Shown: positions 33,422 to 43,661, counted from the first letter of the stretch. The stretch is 64,000 bases of DNA from Pseudoflavonifractor phocaeensis (GCF_021531375.1 NZ_JADYTU010000002.1:62001-126000), one strand, 5' to 3'. Notes: generated by a model from the letters alone, not told the origin. Program-made: numbers and translations.

Positions 33422-34111
33422 ATGATACGGCTCATTGATGTATATAAAGAGTACGACAACGGTACCAAGGCCCTGAAAGGGGTCAATATGCGGATCGACG
33501 ACGGGGAATTTGTCTTTTTAGTGGGCCCTTCCGGCTCAGGCAAATCCACCGTTATCAAGCTGATCACCGGCGAGATCGCCGCCACTGAGGGGCGGCTGAT
33601 GGTCAACGGCTACAATCTGAACAACATTGCCCCCAGGCAGATCCCCTATATGCGTCGGACCCTGGGCATTATCTTCCAGGACTTTCGGCTCATCGAAAAG
33701 AAAACAGTGTACGAGAACCTGGCCTTCGTCATGCGGGCCATCGGAGCCTCCAACCGGGAGCTGCGCCGTCGCATCCCTTATGTGCTCCAGCTGGTGGGTC
33801 TGGACCAGAAGGCGGACCGCTATCCCGGCCAGCTCTCCGGCGGCGAGCAGCAGCGCGTGGCGATTGCCCGGGCGCTGGTCAACAACCCCAGCATGATCAT
33901 CGCCGACGAGCCTACGGGCAACCTGGACCCCCAGCGGTCCTTGGAAATTATGATGCTGTTGGAGCGCATCAACGAGCTGGGCACCACCGTCTTGGTGGTC
34001 ACCCACGAGGAGGAACTGGTCAACAAATTTACCAAGCGGGTGGTAGCCATCCAGAACGGACGGATCATCAGCGACGAGACAGGTGGGTACTACAATGGCG
34101 AGAAAGTTTGA
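33422..34111 (+). CDS. ftsE: Cell-division ATPase FtsE
   Basis: The 229-residue ABC ATPase has Walker A GPSGSGKST, signature LSGGEQQR and Walker B MIIADEPTG. With FtsX it controls cell-wall hydrolases at the division site. CGGAGG precedes the ATG. It overlaps ftsX by 17 bases. Confidence 0.95.
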   Translation: MIRLIDVYKEYDNGTKALKGVNMRIDDGEFVFLVGPSGSGKSTVIKLITGEIAATEGRLMVNGYNLNNIAPRQIPYMRRTLGIIFQDFRLIEKKTVYENLAFVMRAIGASNRELRRRIPYVLQLVGLDQKADRYPGQLSGGEQQRVAIARALVNNPSMIIADEPTGNLDPQRSLEIMMLLERINELGTTVLVVTHEEELVNKFTKRVVAIQNGRIISDETGGYYNGEKV

Positions 34112-34985
34112 CGCGGGATATTATATCAGCGAGGGATTCCACTCCATTTTTACACATGGCTTTATGTCCTTTGCCGCTGTGTGTATGATCGTGGCCTGTC
34201 TGCTGATCATGGGATCGTTCAGCCTGCTGGCGGTAAACCTGGACCACATGCTGGGGGATCTGGAGGCGGAAAATGAATTCCTGGCTTACATAGAAGAGGA
34301 TTACACCGAGGAGCAGGCCAGAGCCTTACAGTCCAAAATTGAGGCTGTGCCCAATGTGTCCCAAGTGACCTTCGTCACCCGGCAGGAGGCGCTGGACGAT
34401 TTTTTGGAGGGCCGTGAGAGCAACGATCTGTTGGATTCTCTCCCCGCAGAGGTACTGCGGGACCGCTACCGCATCCATGTCGAAGATATTGAGCGGCTGA
34501 AAGAGACTTCGGAGGCGGTGCGGCAGGTGACCGGCGTGGCTAACGTGCGGGCGGCTGTGGAGATCGCCCAGGGTTTCGTTCTGGTCCGCAACATCGCCAC
34601 CGGCGTAGCCCTGGTCCTCATCGCCATTTTGGCGGTGGTCTCCTTGTTCATCATCGCCAATACCATCAAGCTTGCCACCTTCTACCGGCGGGAGGAGATC
34701 GCCATCATGAAGATGTGCGGCGCCACCAACGCCTTTATCCAGTGGCCCTTCGTGGTAGAGGGCATGATCTTAGGCCTTACCGGGGCTCTGGTGGCGTTCT
34801 TCGCCCAGTGGGGGTTGTACCAGCTGGTAGGCAAGCTGATCATCCAGGGCAACGGCTTGTCCCTGGTGACCATGATCAGTTACCGTTCCATGGTGAGGAA
34901 CATCCTGGCCACCTTCTGCGGGACGGGCGCCCTGATCGGCGTGGGCGGCTCCCTGCTGGCCATCCGGAAATTCCTTCAGGTATAA
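34095..34985 (+). CDS. ftsX: Cell-division permease-like FtsX
   Basis: The 296-residue protein has one N-terminal TM, an extracellular domain (about residues 45-165) and three C-terminal TM segments, the FtsX layout. ATG 34095 has CAGGTGGG upstream. It transmits FtsE ATP hydrolysis to the hydrolase encoded two genes downstream. Confidence 0.95.
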   Translation: MARKFDAGYYISEGFHSIFTHGFMSFAAVCMIVACLLIMGSFSLLAVNLDHMLGDLEAENEFLAYIEEDYTEEQARALQSKIEAVPNVSQVTFVTRQEALDDFLEGRESNDLLDSLPAEVLRDRYRIHVEDIERLKETSEAVRQVTGVANVRAAVEIAQGFVLVRNIATGVALVLIAILAVVSLFIIANTIKLATFYRREEIAIMKMCGATNAFIQWPFVVEGMILGLTGALVAFFAQWGLYQLVGKLIIQGNGLSLVTMISYRSMVRNILATFCGTGALIGVGGSLLAIRKFLQV

Positions 34986-35001
34986 AAGGAGGGACGAGCG
35001 C

Positions 35002-35103
35002 ATGAAACGTCAGAAAAGACAGCGCATTATGATGGCGGTTTTGGCTGGGGTGATGGTCATTGCCCTGCTGCTGCCCATCGTAGCCAATATCGTGATCCGA
35101 TGA
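35002..35103 (+). CDS. 33-residue single-TM peptide between ftsX and hydrolase gene
   Basis: ATG 35002 follows AAAGGAGG at good spacing. The peptide has a basic N-terminus (MKRQKRQR) and one hydrophobic helix (MAVLAGVMVIALLLPIVANIVI). It ends in TGA at 35101, about 20 bases before the hydrolase start, with no gap for another promoter. It is too short for most gene finders. It may be a membrane partner of FtsX or a leader; its function is unknown. Confidence 0.75.
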   Translation: MKRQKRQRIMMAVLAGVMVIALLLPIVANIVIR

Positions 35104-35124
35104 CGACGACCAAGAGGTATGCAA

Positions 35125-36360
35125 ATGAAAGAAAGACAAAATAGGGTGCGGCGGGTTCTGACCCTGGTGCTGGCTCTGGCGCTGGTGATTCCGCTGTCGG
35201 GTCCCACTGTGGTGATGGAGTCCGGCGCCGTTACCCAGCAGGAGATCGACGCCCTGAAATCGGACGCCAATCAGCTGAACCAGCAGAAGAAGGACATTCA
35301 GAATCAGCTGAAATCCGTCCGGGCGGATAAAAATGACGCATTAGGAAAGAAGGAACTGCTGGAGGAGCAGATCGACGTCATCCAGAATGAGATCAGTAAC
35401 CTGAACGCTCAGATCACCAAGTACAGCGAGTTGATCGGCCAGAAAGAGACGGAGCTGGCGGAAAACGAGGAGAAGCGTCAGGAGCAGTATGAGCTGTTCT
35501 GCCGGCGAGTCCGGGTGATGGAGGAGGATGGCCAGACCTCTTATTGGTCCATTCTGTTTGACTCCAGCGACTTTTCCGATCTGCTGGACAACTTCATGAT
35601 GATCGAGGAGTTTATCGAGTACGACAACGGCATCATGGAGAACCTGCTGGCCCTCCAAAAGCAGATCGAGGAGGAGAAAGCGGAACTGGAGACGGCCAAG
35701 GCCGAGCAGGAGACCGCCAAACAGGCCCAGGTGACGGCCCGGCAAGAGCTGAAATCCCAGGAGGCCGAGGTGGACAAGCTGATCGGCGAGATCAGCGCCA
35801 AGGAGGACCAGCTGGAGGCCATCGAGGCCAACCTGAAGGCCGCCGCCGCCGCCGCGGACGCGGAGATCAAGAAGAAAGAGAAAGAACTGGCGGCTCAGAT
35901 CAAAAATGTGCCCAGTGAATCGGGCTTCCTCTGGCCCCTGACCAACTATAACACCCTGTCCTCCCTGTACGGAAGCCGTATCCACCCCATCACCGGAAAG
36001 GCCAATAACCACACCGGTATCGACATCCCCGCACCCAAGGGGACGCCTATCCTGGCCGCAAAAAGTGGCGTGGTGGTCACTTCGGTGAAGAAGGGCTCCT
36101 ACGGCAACTATGTGGTGGTGTCCCACAGCGACGGCACCAGCACTCTTTACGCCCATATGAGCGTGCGGAGCGTCAAGGAGGGCCAGACCGTCAAGCAGGG
36201 CCAGAAGCTGGGGGAGGTGGGTACCACCGGCTCCTCCACTGGCAACCACCTCCACTTTGAGGTTCGAGTGAACGGGAGCCGGGTTGACCCGCTGAAGTAT
36301 TTTAAGGACAAGACCCTTTACGTCACCTATAAGGGGCAAAAACAGCGGCTAAAACTCTGA
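35125..36360 (+). CDS. Coiled-coil M23 peptidoglycan hydrolase (FtsEX partner)
   Basis: The 411-residue protein has a signal peptide, a long coiled coil (about residues 30-255) and a C-terminal LytM/M23 domain with SRIHPITGKANNHTGIDI and GNHLHFEV, holding the zinc ligands H-x3-D and H-x-H. The EnvC/PcsB-like coiled coil is what FtsX grips, but here the M23 site looks intact, so it may cut peptidoglycan directly. ATG 35125 is better spaced from AAGAGG than ATG 35119. Confidence 0.92.
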   Translation: MKERQNRVRRVLTLVLALALVIPLSGPTVVMESGAVTQQEIDALKSDANQLNQQKKDIQNQLKSVRADKNDALGKKELLEEQIDVIQNEISNLNAQITKYSELIGQKETELAENEEKRQEQYELFCRRVRVMEEDGQTSYWSILFDSSDFSDLLDNFMMIEEFIEYDNGIMENLLALQKQIEEEKAELETAKAEQETAKQAQVTARQELKSQEAEVDKLIGEISAKEDQLEAIEANLKAAAAAADAEIKKKEKELAAQIKNVPSESGFLWPLTNYNTLSSLYGSRIHPITGKANNHTGIDIPAPKGTPILAAKSGVVVTSVKKGSYGNYVVVSHSDGTSTLYAHMSVRSVKEGQTVKQGQKLGEVGTTGSSTGNHLHFEVRVNGSRVDPLKYFKDKTLYVTYKGQKQRLKL

Positions 36361-36370
36361 ATTTGTGGAA

Positions 36371-36402
36371 GGGGCGGCCCCAGAATGGGGCCGCCCTTTT
36401 TA
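36371..36402 (+). terminator. Terminator of the ftsEX operon
   Basis: GGGGCGGCCCC and GGGGCCGCCC pair around AGAAT and are followed by TTTTTA. A MITE-like repeat follows directly. Confidence 0.85.
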
Positions 36403-36409
36403 GGAAGGA

Positions 36410-36656
36410 ATAAATTTTAGTTTATCGTTTCATGTAGGGCGGGGGCTTATCCCTCCCCCTTTTGGCCTTCGGCCATTTCCCCCCGACGGGGGGAATCGTC
36501 CCCCGCCGTCCGACGGCTGCCATTTTGGCGGCGGCCCCAAGGGGCCGCCCTACAGGCGGGCGTCCAGAGGCCGCCCCCTACGATGCCATATTGTAAACCG
36601 TGCGTAGGGGGCGGCGTCCCCGACGCCCCATAATACATCCATAAACTAAAATTTAT
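36410..36656 (+). repeat. MITE-like repeat, copy A (247 bp)
   Basis: Bounded by the 16-base inverted repeat ATAAATTTTAGTTTAT / ATAAACTAAAATTTAT. Its GC-rich interior contains words such as GTAGGGGGCGGCGTCC and a CATAATACATCC end. Closely related to 41061-41207 (inverted, shorter) and 47245-47508. It has no coding capacity. Confidence 0.85.
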
Positions 36657-36714
36657 GCTTATACATAAAAAATCCGGCGGCACATCAGTGCCGCCGGATT
36701 CCATATCAAAACAG

Positions 36715-39030
36715 TTACATCGCCAGCAGCTGAATCTTATCCTCCTGAGCGATAGCCTTCAGCTGGGAGATGGGGTGGGCATAGCCCTCGATGAGCCGGA
36801 CGGCAATGGAGTCCTCCAGCTCCTTTTGGATGAGCCGGCGCAGGTTCCGGGCGCCGTAGGCGGCGGAATAGGACTTTTTCACCAGATATTCCAGCAGGGA
36901 GTCGTCCCAAGAGAAAGCGATGCCCTTGTCGGCCAGCGCCCCGGCCAGTTCCTTCAGCATCAGAACAGCAATACCCTTGAAGTTGTCCTCAGTAAGCTGG
37001 TTGAAGTAGACGAGTTCATCCACACGGTTGATGAACTCGGGGCGGAGGAAATCGTTGAGGGCTTTCAGGGCCCGGTCCTTTCCCTGTTCATTGGCGGTGC
37101 GGCCAAAGCCCACGGAGCCAACCTTGGTGTTGCTGCCGGCGTTGGTGGTCATGACAATAACGGTGTTCTCAAAGTTCACCGTCCGGCCATGGGCGTCGGT
37201 AATCCGGCCGTCGTCCAGGATCTGGAGCAGAATGTTCAGCACATCGGGGTGGGCCTTTTCAATCTCGTCGAAGAGGACCACGGAGTAGGGCTTCCGGCGG
37301 ATCTTTTCGGTCAGCTGGCCTGCCTCGTCATAGCCCACATAGCCCGGGGGAGAGCCGATGATCCGGGAGACGGCGTGCTTTTCCATGAACTCGGACATAT
37401 CTAGGCGGATGAGGGACTCGGGGGTGTCGAACAGGTCGGCGGCCAGCTGCTTCACCAGCTCGGTCTTGCCCACGCCGGTGGAGCCCACAAAAATGAAAGA
37501 AACAGGTTTGTGCTTGGGAGAGATGCCCACCCGGCCACGGCGGACGGCGGCAGCCACGGCGGCCACGGCCTCGTCCTGGCCGATGATGTGGCTCTTCAGG
37601 CGGTCCTCCAGCTGGGCCAGCCGCTGGAACTCCTGCTCCTGGATGCGGCTGGCAGGGATGTTGGTCCACAGCTCGATGACGTTGGCCAGATGCTCCTGGG
37701 TCAGAGCAGGTTGTTCCTTCTCCTCAAGGCCCTGTTGTTCCGCCTCCAGCCGCAGCTCCATGCTCCGGATCGAGGCCAGCCGCTGATAGGACTCGTCGGT
37801 GGCGGCGGCCATCATGACTTCTTTCTCCTTGGCCAGATCGGCTAGCTCCTTCTTCACCTCGGCCAGACGGGCCAGGTACTTGTTATTCAGATTCACGTTG
37901 GAGCAGGCCTCATCAATGAGGTCGATGGCCTTGTCCGGGAGGTAGCGGTCGGTGATATATCGCTCGCTCATGACCACGGCCTGGCGGCACATCTCCTGGG
38001 AAATGGTCACCTGATGGTAGGCCTCGTAATAGGGGGCGATGCCCTCCAGGATCTTCACGCTGTCCTCAATGGAGGGCTCCTCCACGATGACGGGCTGGAA
38101 CCGCCGCTCCAGAGCGGTGTCCTTTTCAATGTGCTTGCGGTATTCGTTCAGGGTGGTAGCGCCGATGACCTGGAGCTCGCCCCGGCTGAGGGCGGGCTTT
38201 AGGATGTTGGCGGCGTTCATGGAGCCCTCGGCGTCGCCGGCTCCCACGATGTTGTGGACCTCGTCGATGACCAGGATGATGTTGCCCAGCTTCCGGATCT
38301 CCTCAATGAGGCCCTTCATCCGGCTCTCAAACTGGCCGCGGAACTGGGTGCCCGCCACCAGGGCGGTCAGATCCAGCAGATAGACCTCCTTGTCCAGCAG
38401 CTTGTAGGGCACCTCGCCCAAGGCGATCTTCTGGGCCAGGCCCTCGGCGATAGCGGTCTTGCCCACGCCGGGCTCGCCAATCAGACAGGGATTGTTTTTC
38501 TGGCGGCGGTTCAGGATCTGGATGACCCGCAGCACCTCGCGGTCCCGGCCAACCAGCTTATCCAGCTTGCCCTCCTTGGCCTTTCGGGTCAGGGAGATGC
38601 AGTAGCTGTCCAGAAATTTACGTTTGGGCTGCTTGGAGGAGCCGTTTTTCTCCGACCGGGGCGGCGTGGCCCCGTCGCCGGAGGAGGGCTGCTGGGGCGC
38701 GGGGGTGTTGCCCCCGCCGAACAGCTGATTCAGGAAGGGGAAGGTGGCGGTGCGGCCGTCATCCTCTTCGTCGCCGTCGCCGCCGGGCTGGTTCATCAGC
38801 CCCTCCATGCCTTCGGCGCCGCCGAAGGCGGACATCATTTCGTTGGTCAGGTTGTCCAGGTCCTCGTCCGTGATGCCCATTTTCTTCATCATATCATCAA
38901 TGGGCTTGATGCCCAATTCTCTGGCACATTTCAGACACAACCCCTCGTTTTTCGAGACGCCGTTTTCAAGCTTGGTAATAAAGATGACAGCCACATTCTT
39001 TCCGCAGCGGCTGCACATGGTAGGCTGCAT
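36715..39030 (-). CDS. clpE: ClpE-like ATP-dependent unfoldase
   Basis: The 771-residue protein starts with a four-Cys zinc finger ([10 protein letters not shown] ... CLKCARELG), the hallmark of ClpE, then a Gly/Pro-rich linker and two AAA+ modules ([17 protein letters not shown]) split by a short middle domain. A VGF loop in [11 protein letters not shown] could dock to ClpP. ATG 39030 has GGAGCG upstream; the longer frame has no site. It stands alone with no CtsR gene in view. Confidence 0.9.
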   Translation of the reverse strand: MQPTMCSRCGKNVAVIFITKLENGVSKNEGLCLKCARELGIKPIDDMMKKMGITDEDLDNLTNEMMSAFGGAEGMEGLMNQPGGDGDEEDDGRTATFPFLNQLFGGGNTPAPQQPSSGDGATPPRSEKNGSSKQPKRKFLDSYCISLTRKAKEGKLDKLVGRDREVLRVIQILNRRQKNNPCLIGEPGVGKTAIAEGLAQKIALGEVPYKLLDKEVYLLDLTALVAGTQFRGQFESRMKGLIEEIRKLGNIILVIDEVHNIVGAGDAEGSMNAANILKPALSRGELQVIGATTLNEYRKHIEKDTALERRFQPVIVEEPSIEDSVKILEGIAPYYEAYHQVTISQEMCRQAVVMSERYITDRYLPDKAIDLIDEACSNVNLNNKYLARLAEVKKELADLAKEKEVMMAAATDESYQRLASIRSMELRLEAEQQGLEEKEQPALTQEHLANVIELWTNIPASRIQEQEFQRLAQLEDRLKSHIIGQDEAVAAVAAAVRRGRVGISPKHKPVSFIFVGSTGVGKTELVKQLAADLFDTPESLIRLDMSEFMEKHAVSRIIGSPPGYVGYDEAGQLTEKIRRKPYSVVLFDEIEKAHPDVLNILLQILDDGRITDAHGRTVNFENTVIVMTTNAGSNTKVGSVGFGRTANEQGKDRALKALNDFLRPEFINRVDELVYFNQLTEDNFKGIAVLMLKELAGALADKGIAFSWDDSLLEYLVKKSYSAAYGARNLRRLIQKELEDSIAVRLIEGYAHPISQLKAIAQEDKIQLLAM

Positions 39031-39118
39031 AAGCTTACGCTCCTTTCCGGGAGAATTCCATTTTGGGAAGATGATACACCCCAATTATGAACTGGTCATG
39101 AATTGGAACTGTGAATTT

Positions 39119-39811
39119 TTAGGAGAGAAGGGTCATGGGACTGGCAGTGCAGAAAAAGTTCAGCAGGTAGCTGTTCTGGATAGCGTCTTGGGGGAGAAAA
39201 CTCCCTTTCAGCAGCCAGCAGGCGATGAACAGGAGCAGCCCGCCCCGGAGCAGGCCCAAGACGGCGCCGCTCCACCGGTTCAGGGTGGACAGGACAGGCA
39301 GGCGGAAGGCCAGATCCAGGGCGTGACTGATGAAGAACCACAGGATCAGGATCAGCAGGAAGGAAATCAGAAACAGGACCATCTGGGCCAGCTGCCTGGC
39401 AATATAGTCGGCAATGATCCGGGCGGCGTTGGCGGTGGCGGCCACCATGCCGTCGTTCACCGATTTCTGAACGGCGTCGGCGAAGCCCCTGTACAGCTTG
39501 GTGTCTTTCAGCATGTCCAGAGCTTCCTGGAGAGGGAGGGTGACGTGTTCCGCCGTCTGGCCGGCGGAGGAGAGGGCTTCAGAGGCCTGTTCGTCCAATA
39601 CCCGCTGGATGTGGTGCTCCACGATGGGGCGAATGGAGCGGGCCGCCGGTTCCGCCAGCACGTTAGATACCACGCTAGCTCCGATGAAGGCCACGAAGAT
39701 AGCCAGGAAACCGCACAGGGTCAGAATGAAGCCACGCCGATACCCCCGCCAGAGGGCCAGAAGCAGCAGCGCGGCGATGACGATGTCAAATGCCAGGTAA
39801 GTGTATGTCAT
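39119..39811 (-). CDS. CvpA family membrane protein
   Basis: The 230-residue protein has four or five TM helices with an early GYRRGFILTLCGFLAIFVAF motif and late SHALDLAFRLPVLSTLNRWSGAVLGLLRGG, the CvpA pattern. The family is linked to colicin V export and membrane stress, but its role in Firmicutes is unclear. ATG 39811 has GGAGGC. It follows the DUF5711 gene with a 29-base gap, as in many Oscillospiraceae. Confidence 0.85.
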   Translation of the reverse strand: MTYTYLAFDIVIAALLLLALWRGYRRGFILTLCGFLAIFVAFIGASVVSNVLAEPAARSIRPIVEHHIQRVLDEQASEALSSAGQTAEHVTLPLQEALDMLKDTKLYRGFADAVQKSVNDGMVAATANAARIIADYIARQLAQMVLFLISFLLILILWFFISHALDLAFRLPVLSTLNRWSGAVLGLLRGGLLLFIACWLLKGSFLPQDAIQNSYLLNFFCTASPMTLLS

Positions 39812-39840
39812 AGAGTGCCTCCAAATCGCGTAGGGGTAGG

Positions 39841-41010
39841 TCAATCAGGGATATAGAGCCAGGCCTGCTGGGCGTCGGCCAGCAGGGCGGAGCCGTTGGG
39901 GGACAGGGCGGTGTGCCGCGCCCCCTGGGTGTCGGCCAGGACCGCATAGGGCGTCAGGTCCCGGGTGCGGATGGTGAGCTCGCTTCCCGTCAGCAGGGCG
40001 CAGTAATTACCTGCGGAGTCGAAGGAGAGAACCTGACCGGACAGGTCCAAAGCAGCCTCCTCCGTGCCGTCGGGCAGGATGGTCAGAGCCTGGGTGGCGG
40101 AGCCCGCCCGGTAGCGGCCCAGGAGCAGCAGGGCAAAGCCGTCTCCCCCGAAGCTGCAGCCCTTCAGATAGGAACGGCCGAAGGAATAGGTCTGGAGAGC
40201 GCCGGTATCCGGGTCGGCTACCAGCAAGCGGTCCTCTCCCAAAACCCACAGGGCGCCATTCTCATAGTCAAGGTCCAAAACCGCGCAGCTGCCCAGCTCC
40301 AGCGTGGCCTTTGGCTCCTTCTGATTGACGGGGTAGAGGAGAACCCGGCTGCGGAAGGAGCCGTTGGACTGGTCCATGGTGACCACAGCCACGGTCTTGC
40401 AGTCAGGGGAGAGTGCGGCGTCCACCACAAAGGTGGAGGACAGGCTGACCTGGATGACCTTTTCCCCGTGGCTGTCATAGACGGTGACGGCCCCCTTGTA
40501 GCCGCTCTGCTGGGCGGTGACCGCCAGCCAGCCGCTGTCGTTGACCCGGGCGGATAGCAGATCCGCCTCGCCCTCCAGAGTCAGGTCAAAGACTTCCTCA
40601 GTGCCCCGGAACAGGAACAGGGACTGGCCTCCCGCATCGTATACCACCCCCGTTTTGGCGGAGGCGGACATGACGGGATTCTCCATGGCCAGCACCTCCT
40701 CGGCGTACTGCTCCCCGGAAAAGGAGTAGTAGTGGGCTCCGGCGGCGGAGGACAGGAGAATGCCGTTTTCCAGATAGGCCACCGACAGCTTGTCGCCGCC
40801 GGCATGGGTAAAGGGGGCGGCTTCGCCGGTTTCGCCTGTCTCCAGGTTCCGGTAGGACAGCCAGCGCTTCAACGCGTCCAGATTGAACCGGTCCCGGTAG
40901 ACCACCAGGGTCAACGCACCAAGGACCAGGGCCGCCGTCACCAGCAGCGCCAGCAGGCGGAAAAAGATATTCGGTTTTTTCGGCTTTTTGGCCGAAGTTT
41001 CGTTGCTCAT
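39841..41010 (-). CDS. DUF5711 family membrane-anchored beta-propeller-like protein
   Basis: The 389-residue protein has a Lys-rich N-terminus, one TM helix (LLALLVTAALVLGALTLVVY) and a large extracytoplasmic part made of repeated short beta units (for example NGALWVLGEDRLLVADPDTGALQTYSF), suggesting a beta-propeller. This matches DUF5711. Its function is unknown. AGAGGT precedes the ATG. A MITE-like repeat lies 50 bases upstream and may separate it from its native promoter. Confidence 0.8.
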   Translation of the reverse strand: MSNETSAKKPKKPNIFFRLLALLVTAALVLGALTLVVYRDRFNLDALKRWLSYRNLETGETGEAAPFTHAGGDKLSVAYLENGILLSSAAGAHYYSFSGEQYAEEVLAMENPVMSASAKTGVVYDAGGQSLFLFRGTEEVFDLTLEGEADLLSARVNDSGWLAVTAQQSGYKGAVTVYDSHGEKVIQVSLSSTFVVDAALSPDCKTVAVVTMDQSNGSFRSRVLLYPVNQKEPKATLELGSCAVLDLDYENGALWVLGEDRLLVADPDTGALQTYSFGRSYLKGCSFGGDGFALLLLGRYRAGSATQALTILPDGTEEAALDLSGQVLSFDSAGNYCALLTGSELTIRTRDLTPYAVLADTQGARHTALSPNGSALLADAQQAWLYIPD

Positions 41011-41060
41011 ATGGGATACCTCTGTGGGAGGATTTGAAAAAACGCAAGATTTTTTGTGAA

Positions 41061-41207
41061 ATAAATTTTAGTTTATGGATGTATTATGGGGCGTCGGGGA
41101 CGCCGCCCCCTACGCACGGTTTACAATATGACTTTGTAGGGGGCGTCCTCTGGACGCCCCGCCCTACCAAGCCCTCACCCTACATAAAACGATAAACTAA
41201 AATTTAT
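41061..41207 (-). repeat. MITE-like repeat, copy B (147 bp, inverted)
   Basis: It has perfect 16-base ends as in copy A. The interior is the reverse of copy A but lacks about 100 central bases. It sits between truA (downstream end) and the DUF5711 gene start. Confidence 0.85.
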
Positions 41208-41226
41208 TGAACAAAAGGACTAAAAT

Positions 41227-41979
41227 TTACAGCACATCCTCGTTATACCACAGCCGGGTCATATACAGTCCTCCGGGGGGAACTGTGGGTCCGGCCAGGG
41301 TCCGGTTGCCGGATTCCAGGATGGCGGGGATATCCTCCGGGGCCAGCTTGCCCTCGGCGGCATAGACGATGGTGCCCACCATGGCCCGGACCATGTTGTA
41401 CAAAAAGCCGTTGGCGCACACCTTACACTCTATCAGATCTCCCTGACGGGATACGTCGAAATAATAGACGGTGCGCACAGTGGTGCGGGTCTCAGTGCCC
41501 ACGGAGCGGACGGCCCGGAAATCGTGGGTGCCCACGAACTGGTCTGCCGCCCGCTGCATCACCGTCTCATCCAGGTGTTTGGGATAGAACCACGCCCGGT
41601 CCACATAGAAGGGGTTGCCCAGCCGGGAGTTGTAGATGCGGTAGGTGTACTCCTTTTTGTGGCAGGAGCCGATGGCGTTGAACTCCATGGGCACCTGGGT
41701 GGCCTTGACCACCACCACGTCGTTGGGCAGACGGGTATTGACGGCCAGGGGAATGCGGTCGCAGGGGATGGTGGAGGTGGTGCGGAAATTGGCGATGTAG
41801 GTCTCTGCGTGGACCCCGGCGTCGGTGCGGCCGGCGCCGGTACATTTCACCGGATGACATACCACGGTGGACAGGGCCTTTTCCAGAGTCTCCGCCACGG
41901 AGACGGCATTTTTCTGCACCTGCCAGCCGTGGTAGGCCGAGCCGTTATACATCAATTTTAAGGCAATGTTCCGTTCCAT
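41227..41979 (-). CDS. truA: tRNA pseudouridine synthase TruA
   Basis: The 250-residue protein has the family motif GRTDAGVHAETYIANF with the catalytic Asp, and KKEYTYRI and VRAMVGTI later. It makes pseudouridine at positions 38-40 of tRNA. ATG 41979 has GAGGTG upstream; the longer frame reads into ecfT. It is the last gene of the ecfA1-ecfA2-ecfT-truA operon, a common gene order in Firmicutes. Confidence 0.94.
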   Translation of the reverse strand: MERNIALKLMYNGSAYHGWQVQKNAVSVAETLEKALSTVVCHPVKCTGAGRTDAGVHAETYIANFRTTSTIPCDRIPLAVNTRLPNDVVVVKATQVPMEFNAIGSCHKKEYTYRIYNSRLGNPFYVDRAWFYPKHLDETVMQRAADQFVGTHDFRAVRSVGTETRTTVRTVYYFDVSRQGDLIECKVCANGFLYNMVRAMVGTIVYAAEGKLAPEDIPAILESGNRTLAGPTVPPGGLYMTRLWYNEDVL

Positions 41980-41987
41980 GGGGCACC

Positions 41988-42797
41988 TCAGAGACCGAAA
42001 TGAGCCAGAACTCCCACCGCCGCAGTCACGACCAGGAAGAAGACCAGGGTCAGATAGTCGATCCCCCGGTACTTCAGCTGCCGCAGGCGGGTGCGTCCCT
42101 CGCCGCCATGGTAGCAGCGGCACTCCATGGCCACCGCCAGCTCGTCGGCCCGGCGGAAGGCGGAGATGAACAGGGGCACCAGCAGAGGGATCAGAGCCTT
42201 GGCCCGCTGGATCAGATTGCCGCTTTCAAAATCAGCGCCCCGGGCCCGCTGAGCGGACATGATCTTGTCGGTCTCCTCAATCAGGGTGGGGATGAACCGC
42301 AGGGCGATGGACATCATCATAGCCAGCTCATGGACGGGGACCTTGATCTTTTTCAAGGGGTTCAGCAAGGATTCCAGTCCGTCGGTGAGCAGGATGGGGG
42401 AGGTGGTGTAGGTCAGCAGGAAGGTGCCGGCGATGAGCATCATGATGCGGATCACCATAAAGAAGGCCTGGAACACGCCCTCAAGGGTGAGGGTAAAGAT
42501 CCAAAGCTTCACTAGCACATGGGTGCCGGGGGTGTAGAACAGGTTGAGCACCGCCGTAAAGATGGCGATGAAGAGCACCGGCTTCAGCCCGTGGAGAATG
42601 GACTTCAGCGGAACCTTGGAGATGGCGATGGCCAGAGCCAGCACGCCGAACATGATGGCGTAGGTGAGGAAATATTTGGCCAGGAACAGGGCTACAATAT
42701 ACAGCACCACGGCGATGATCTTGGTACGGGGGTCCAGCCGGTGGACCATGGAATTTCCCGGGAAATACTGGCCCAGGGTGATGTCTTTCAGCGCCAT
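41988..42797 (-). CDS. ecfT: ECF transporter transmembrane subunit EcfT
   Basis: The 269-residue membrane protein has about six TM segments and the EcfT cytoplasmic motifs ARGADFESGNLIQRA (A-R-G) and AMECRCYHGGEGRTRLRQL. It couples the ATPases to exchangeable S components that bind vitamins. Its ATG follows the ecfA2 stop directly (TAAATG). Confidence 0.93.
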   Translation of the reverse strand: MALKDITLGQYFPGNSMVHRLDPRTKIIAVVLYIVALFLAKYFLTYAIMFGVLALAIAISKVPLKSILHGLKPVLFIAIFTAVLNLFYTPGTHVLVKLWIFTLTLEGVFQAFFMVIRIMMLIAGTFLLTYTTSPILLTDGLESLLNPLKKIKVPVHELAMMMSIALRFIPTLIEETDKIMSAQRARGADFESGNLIQRAKALIPLLVPLFISAFRRADELAVAMECRCYHGGEGRTRLRQLKYRGIDYLTLVFFLVVTAAVGVLAHFGL

Positions 42798-43661
42798 TTA
42801 CACCGCCCCCTTTCCCAATTTCGAGAGGATGACCGCCTTGGCCTGGTCAATGGTGTATACCGAGGGGTCGATGTCCACCCCCATGGCCCGCAGGCGGTGG
42901 AACACCCGGGTCATCTGGGGGACGCCCAGCCCCATCCGCTCCAGCTCGTCCCCGTGCTGGAATACCTCACGGGGGGTGCCCCGGAAGGGAATGCGGCCGT
43001 CGTTGACTACCACCAGACGGTCCACCGTCCGGGCCACCTCCTCCATGGAGTGGGAGACCAGGATGATGGTGGCGTTGTGGACCTGGTGATAGTCCCGGAT
43101 GTTGCCCAGAATGGACTCCACCCCCACCGGGTCCAGACCGGCGGTGGGCTCGTCCAGGATCAGTACCTTGGGCTCCATGGCGATGACGCCGGCGATGGCC
43201 ACCCGGCGCTTCTGGCCGCCGGACAGCTCGAAGGGGGAATTGTCCAGCTGGTCGTCCCGGAGACCCACGAAATAGGCGGCTTCCCGGACCCGGCGGTCGA
43301 TTTCCTTTTCGTCCAACCCCATGTTCCGGGGGCCGAAGGCGATGTCCTTATATACGGTCTCCTCAAAGAGCTGGTACTCGGGGTACTGGAACACCAGCCC
43401 CACCTGGAACCGGGTGAGGCGGGTCAGCTTGGGGTCGGACCAGATGTCCTGTCCTTGGAACAGTACCTGGCCGGAGGTGGGCTTAAGCAGGCCGTTGAGG
43501 TGCTGGATCAACGTGGACTTGCCTGAGCCGGTGTGGCCGATGATGCCCAGATACTCGCCCTTGTAGGCGGTGAAGTCCACGTCCAGCAGGGCCCCCCGCT
43601 CGAAGGGGGTGCCGGCGGAATAAATGTGGGAGAGCTGTTTGGTTTCAATGATCGCTTCCAT
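42798..43661 (-). CDS. ecfA2: ECF transporter ATPase EcfA2
   Basis: The 287-residue ABC ATPase has GHTGSGKST, LSGGQKRRVAIAG and LILDEPTAGLD, with the C-terminal extension typical of EcfA. Start at ATG 43661, since the longer frame reads back through the gap. It pairs with EcfA1 as a heterodimer. Confidence 0.93.
   Translation of the reverse strand: MEAIIETKQLSHIYSAGTPFERGALLDVDFTAYKGEYLGIIGHTGSGKSTLIQHLNGLLKPTSGQVLFQGQDIWSDPKLTRLTRFQVGLVFQYPEYQLFEETVYKDIAFGPRNMGLDEKEIDRRVREAAYFVGLRDDQLDNSPFELSGGQKRRVAIAGVIAMEPKVLILDEPTAGLDPVGVESILGNIRDYHQVHNATIILVSHSMEEVARTVDRLVVVNDGRIPFRGTPREVFQHGDELERMGLGVPQMTRVFHRLRAMGVDIDPSVYTIDQAKAVILSKLGKGAV

Noticed and set aside
34770-35270. Minus-strand ORFs over ftsX and the small peptide
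   Set aside because: They are shadows of the ftsX, small peptide and hydrolase frames with no ribosome sites.
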